From CAZTJA01 sp964613745 (GTDB lineage: Bacteria > Desulfobacterota > Desulfomonilia > Desulfomonilales > Desulfomonilaceae), in assembly GCA_964613745.1 (NCBI GenBank), contig CAZTJA010000087.1, positions 1 to 13,747 on the forward strand: DNA of 13,747 nucleotides, in the 5' to 3' direction. Both the position numbers and the translations under genes were made by a program. This document shows positions 12,016 to 13,747 of this stretch, piece by piece. Positions within the stretch are counted from its first letter, which is position 1, and every line of letters starts with the position of its first letter. The notes under the pieces were generated by a model that was not told the origin of the DNA, did no database searches, and saw only the letters and a program-made list of their open reading frames with translations.

Positions 12016-13747
12016 ATGTCTCGCAGATTTATTGGAAAGCAAGACACCTACAGCAAAAATCCAACGAAAACCGTCTCTCTTCTTACTTTTCTTACCAGGC
12101 TTATCCTCATTTGCTTATTGCCGCTTATTCTCATGGCAATTTACCTGGTATTTCATCATATCCAGTATCTCCGAGTTCAGCAGGCTGGGCAAGCAGACCA
12201 CCAAGTCAGCAATGTGGTAACAGCTATCGATCGTCAACTCAAGGCAAAAATCTCGGCATTGCAACTTATGGCTGAATCACCCCTACTTGATGATCTCACG
12301 GGGTTGGAAAAGTTTTACATTCAAGTCAGCGCTTTCCGGGAGAGTTTCGGCGGGCACGTTATTCTCGCGGATTCATCTATGCAGATGCTCTTGAATACGC
12401 GAGAAGCATATGGTGCAACTCTGCCGAAATTGCCTCCATCCAAGGGTACGGCTGCCGCCCCGAAAGCCCTGGAATCAGGACTTCCGGCGGTCGGAGATAT
12501 TGTTTTTGGTCCGGTCGCGAAAGAACCACTCATCGCAGTGGCGGTACCCGTTATCCGTGACAAGGAGATTCGATACATTCTTCTGGCCACATTTGAGACT
12601 CGCCTTTTTCAACAATCCTTGGACGAGGTCTCGATTCCAAGAGGCTGGTCCTTGAGGTTACTGGACGGCGCCGGTGATGTGATCGCCGGTCGATTTGCAA
12701 CCATAGAAAACGGAAGCCCGGGCCAGGTGGAGCAATCGAAAAGCTTCAGTGCCCGTTCAGCAGCGGCAGGCTGGACTTTATTATTGCAGGTCCCAGAAAG
12801 TATTTACAGAGCCCCAATGCTGGAAGCAGGCCTAGTCTTGATTATTGCTATCATTAGTGCAACAGCCGTGAGTTTTGTAGGTGGGCATGTGGCAGGCCTT
12901 CGGTTGGCCAAATCGATTGCCTTATTGGGTGAAACAACCTCGGAAGATGCCAAATTTCTACCCATAACCGAGATTGAAAGGGTCCGTCGCAAGCTTCTTT
13001 CAGCCGACAATGACCGAAATTCTGCAGAACAGATGATAATGGAGAGCCAAAAACGTTACCGGGACTTATGGGAAAAGGCTCCCGTAATGATGATTTCCCT
13101 GGATAGGGAAGCTCGAGTTAGTTTTGCCTCCGATAGATTCTGTGAAGAACTCGGATATGAACGCGAGAAAATTCTAGGAAAAACCCCTTTTACATTTCAA
13201 ACAAAGGAATCAGCCGAATATGCCGAATCAATAGTCTTTCCTAGGTTTCTCGCAACGGGAAAAATCACGGATGCTCCTCTTAAGCTGGTCAGAAAAAATG
13301 GAGAAGTGATTGATGTCCTCTTGAGCGCAACTGCTGAGAGAGATCCTGAAGGAAGAATTCTGAGTTCTCGTTCAGTTTTCATTGACGTCACCGAACGTAA
13401 TAAGGCGGAAGAAGCGATCCGCACATCAGAGGCAAGCTACTCAGACCTCTATGAGAATGCCCCGGATATGTATGCGTCAATCGATCCAGCCAGCGGAACA
13501 ATACTACAGTGCAACAAAACGTTTGTACGCATACTGGGTTACACAAAAGAAGAAATTATTGGTCGTCCTGTGTTCGAGATTTATGATCCGGCATGCCTCG
13601 GCAAGGCCCAAACAGCTCTACAGTCCTTTGCTTTTACCGGAAAAGTTGAAAATGTTGAACTCCAGGTAAAATGTAAGGATATGAGCACACTCGATGTTAT
13701 TCTAAATGCCACGGCAGTTTATGATGAAACAGGAAAAATACTGCACA
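12016..13747 (+). CDS. Membrane sensor with extracytoplasmic domain and at least two PAS domains, 3' truncated
   Basis: The frame from ATG 12016 stays open for 577 codons to the window edge, so the C terminus and output domain are missing. Residues about 29-46 form the first membrane helix. Residues about 50-265 form an extracytoplasmic region resembling a Cache-type ligand-binding domain, with IAVAVPVIRDKEIRYILLATFE as the typical second half. A second helix lies at about 270-290, followed by a linker with a short charged coiled-coil-like stretch. A PAS domain begins near residue 348 (YRDLWEKAPVMMISLD) and a second near 475 (YSDLYENAPDMYASID), joined by VTERNKAEEAI. I see no clear HAMP domain. 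It is probably a histidine kinase or diguanylate cyclase, but the end is not seen. GGGGAG at 12003-12008 gives the ribosome binding site. The Cache call is moderate; the PAS calls are firm. Confidence 0.85.
   Translation, partial: MSRRFIGKQDTYSKNPTKTVSLLTFLTRLILICLLPLILMAIYLVFHHIQYLRVQQAGQADHQVSNVVTAIDRQLKAKISALQLMAESPLLDDLTGLEKFYIQVSAFRESFGGHVILADSSMQMLLNTREAYGATLPKLPPSKGTAAAPKALESGLPAVGDIVFGPVAKEPLIAVAVPVIRDKEIRYILLATFETRLFQQSLDEVSIPRGWSLRLLDGAGDVIAGRFATIENGSPGQVEQSKSFSARSAAAGWTLLLQVPESIYRAPMLEAGLVLIIAIISATAVSFVGGHVAGLRLAKSIALLGETTSEDAKFLPITEIERVRRKLLSADNDRNSAEQMIMESQKRYRDLWEKAPVMMISLDREARVSFASDRFCEELGYEREKILGKTPFTFQTKESAEYAESIVFPRFLATGKITDAPLKLVRKNGEVIDVLLSATAERDPEGRILSSRSVFIDVTERNKAEEAIRTSEASYSDLYENAPDMYASIDPASGTILQCNKTFVRILGYTKEEIIGRPVFEIYDPACLGKAQTALQSFAFTGKVENVELQVKCKDMSTLDVILNATAVYDETGKILH

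Noticed and set aside
11952..12275. 107-residue + strand frame overlapping the start of the membrane sensor
   Set aside because: Out of frame with the sensor, whose start has a ribosome binding site, a membrane helix and a long continuous frame.
13382..13669. 95-residue + strand frame near the window end
   Set aside because: It overlaps the second PAS domain in another frame and has no features of its own.
1..13747. CRISPR arrays, tRNA/rRNA genes, insertion sequences or prophage genes
   Set aside because: No regularly spaced direct repeats, no tRNA-like folds, no transposase or integrase motifs were seen on either strand.

Overview
The window looks like a chromosomal stretch from an anaerobic, probably sulfate-reducing or syntrophic member of the Desulfobacterota (old Deltaproteobacteria). 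The main reason is a nearly contiguous operon for a transmembrane Hmc/Tmc-type electron-transfer complex. It includes a cytochrome with exactly 16 CxxCH haem motifs (HmcA type), a Tat-exported protein with four [4Fe-4S] sites (HmcB), an NrfD-like membrane protein (HmcC), a 40-residue membrane peptide (HmcD), a b-type-like membrane subunit (HmcE/TmcC) and a cytoplasmic HdrD-like iron-sulfur protein (HmcF/TmcB). No strain can be named from the sequence alone; a Desulfomonile- or Syntrophobacter-like organism is a guess.

Layout. Bases 1-1121 are the 3' part of a soluble PAS histidine kinase. A 78-base gap is followed by the complex genes, all on the + strand and mostly separated by 2-46 bases: a tryptophan-rich repeat protein of TmcD type (1200-2483), hmcE/tmcC (2500-3147), hmcF/tmcB (3175-4521), hmcA (4559-6343), hmcD (6390-6512), hmcB (6558-7493) and hmcC (7496-8731). 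A stand-alone receiver protein like Rrf1 (8752-9108) and a second, paralogous PAS histidine kinase (9173-10225) follow. Bases 10226-10907 hold no gene I recognise. Then come a secreted rhodanese (10908-11483), a secreted 83-residue cysteine-rich protein (11623-11874) preceded by a 12-bp hairpin, and a membrane sensor with an extracytoplasmic domain and PAS repeats (12016 to the window end, truncated).

How the parts fit. By analogy with the Desulfovibrio complexes, periplasmic reduced cytochrome c3 would feed electrons to HmcA. HmcB/HmcC/HmcD/HmcE would carry them to or across the membrane, and HmcF, with its CCG and ferredoxin motifs, would pass them to cytoplasmic sulfate-reduction partners or a thiol/disulfide acceptor. 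The tryptophan-rich subunit is a hallmark of Tmc, not Hmc, so the operon reads as a composite: D-C-B in reverse tmc order, then the 16-haem cytochrome, then the Hmc-only D-B-C module. Two related kinases and a receiver with no output domain bracket the complex, suggesting a dedicated phosphorelay. One kinase carries a three-cysteine motif in its PAS domain that could report redox state. No DNA-binding regulator is visible in the window.
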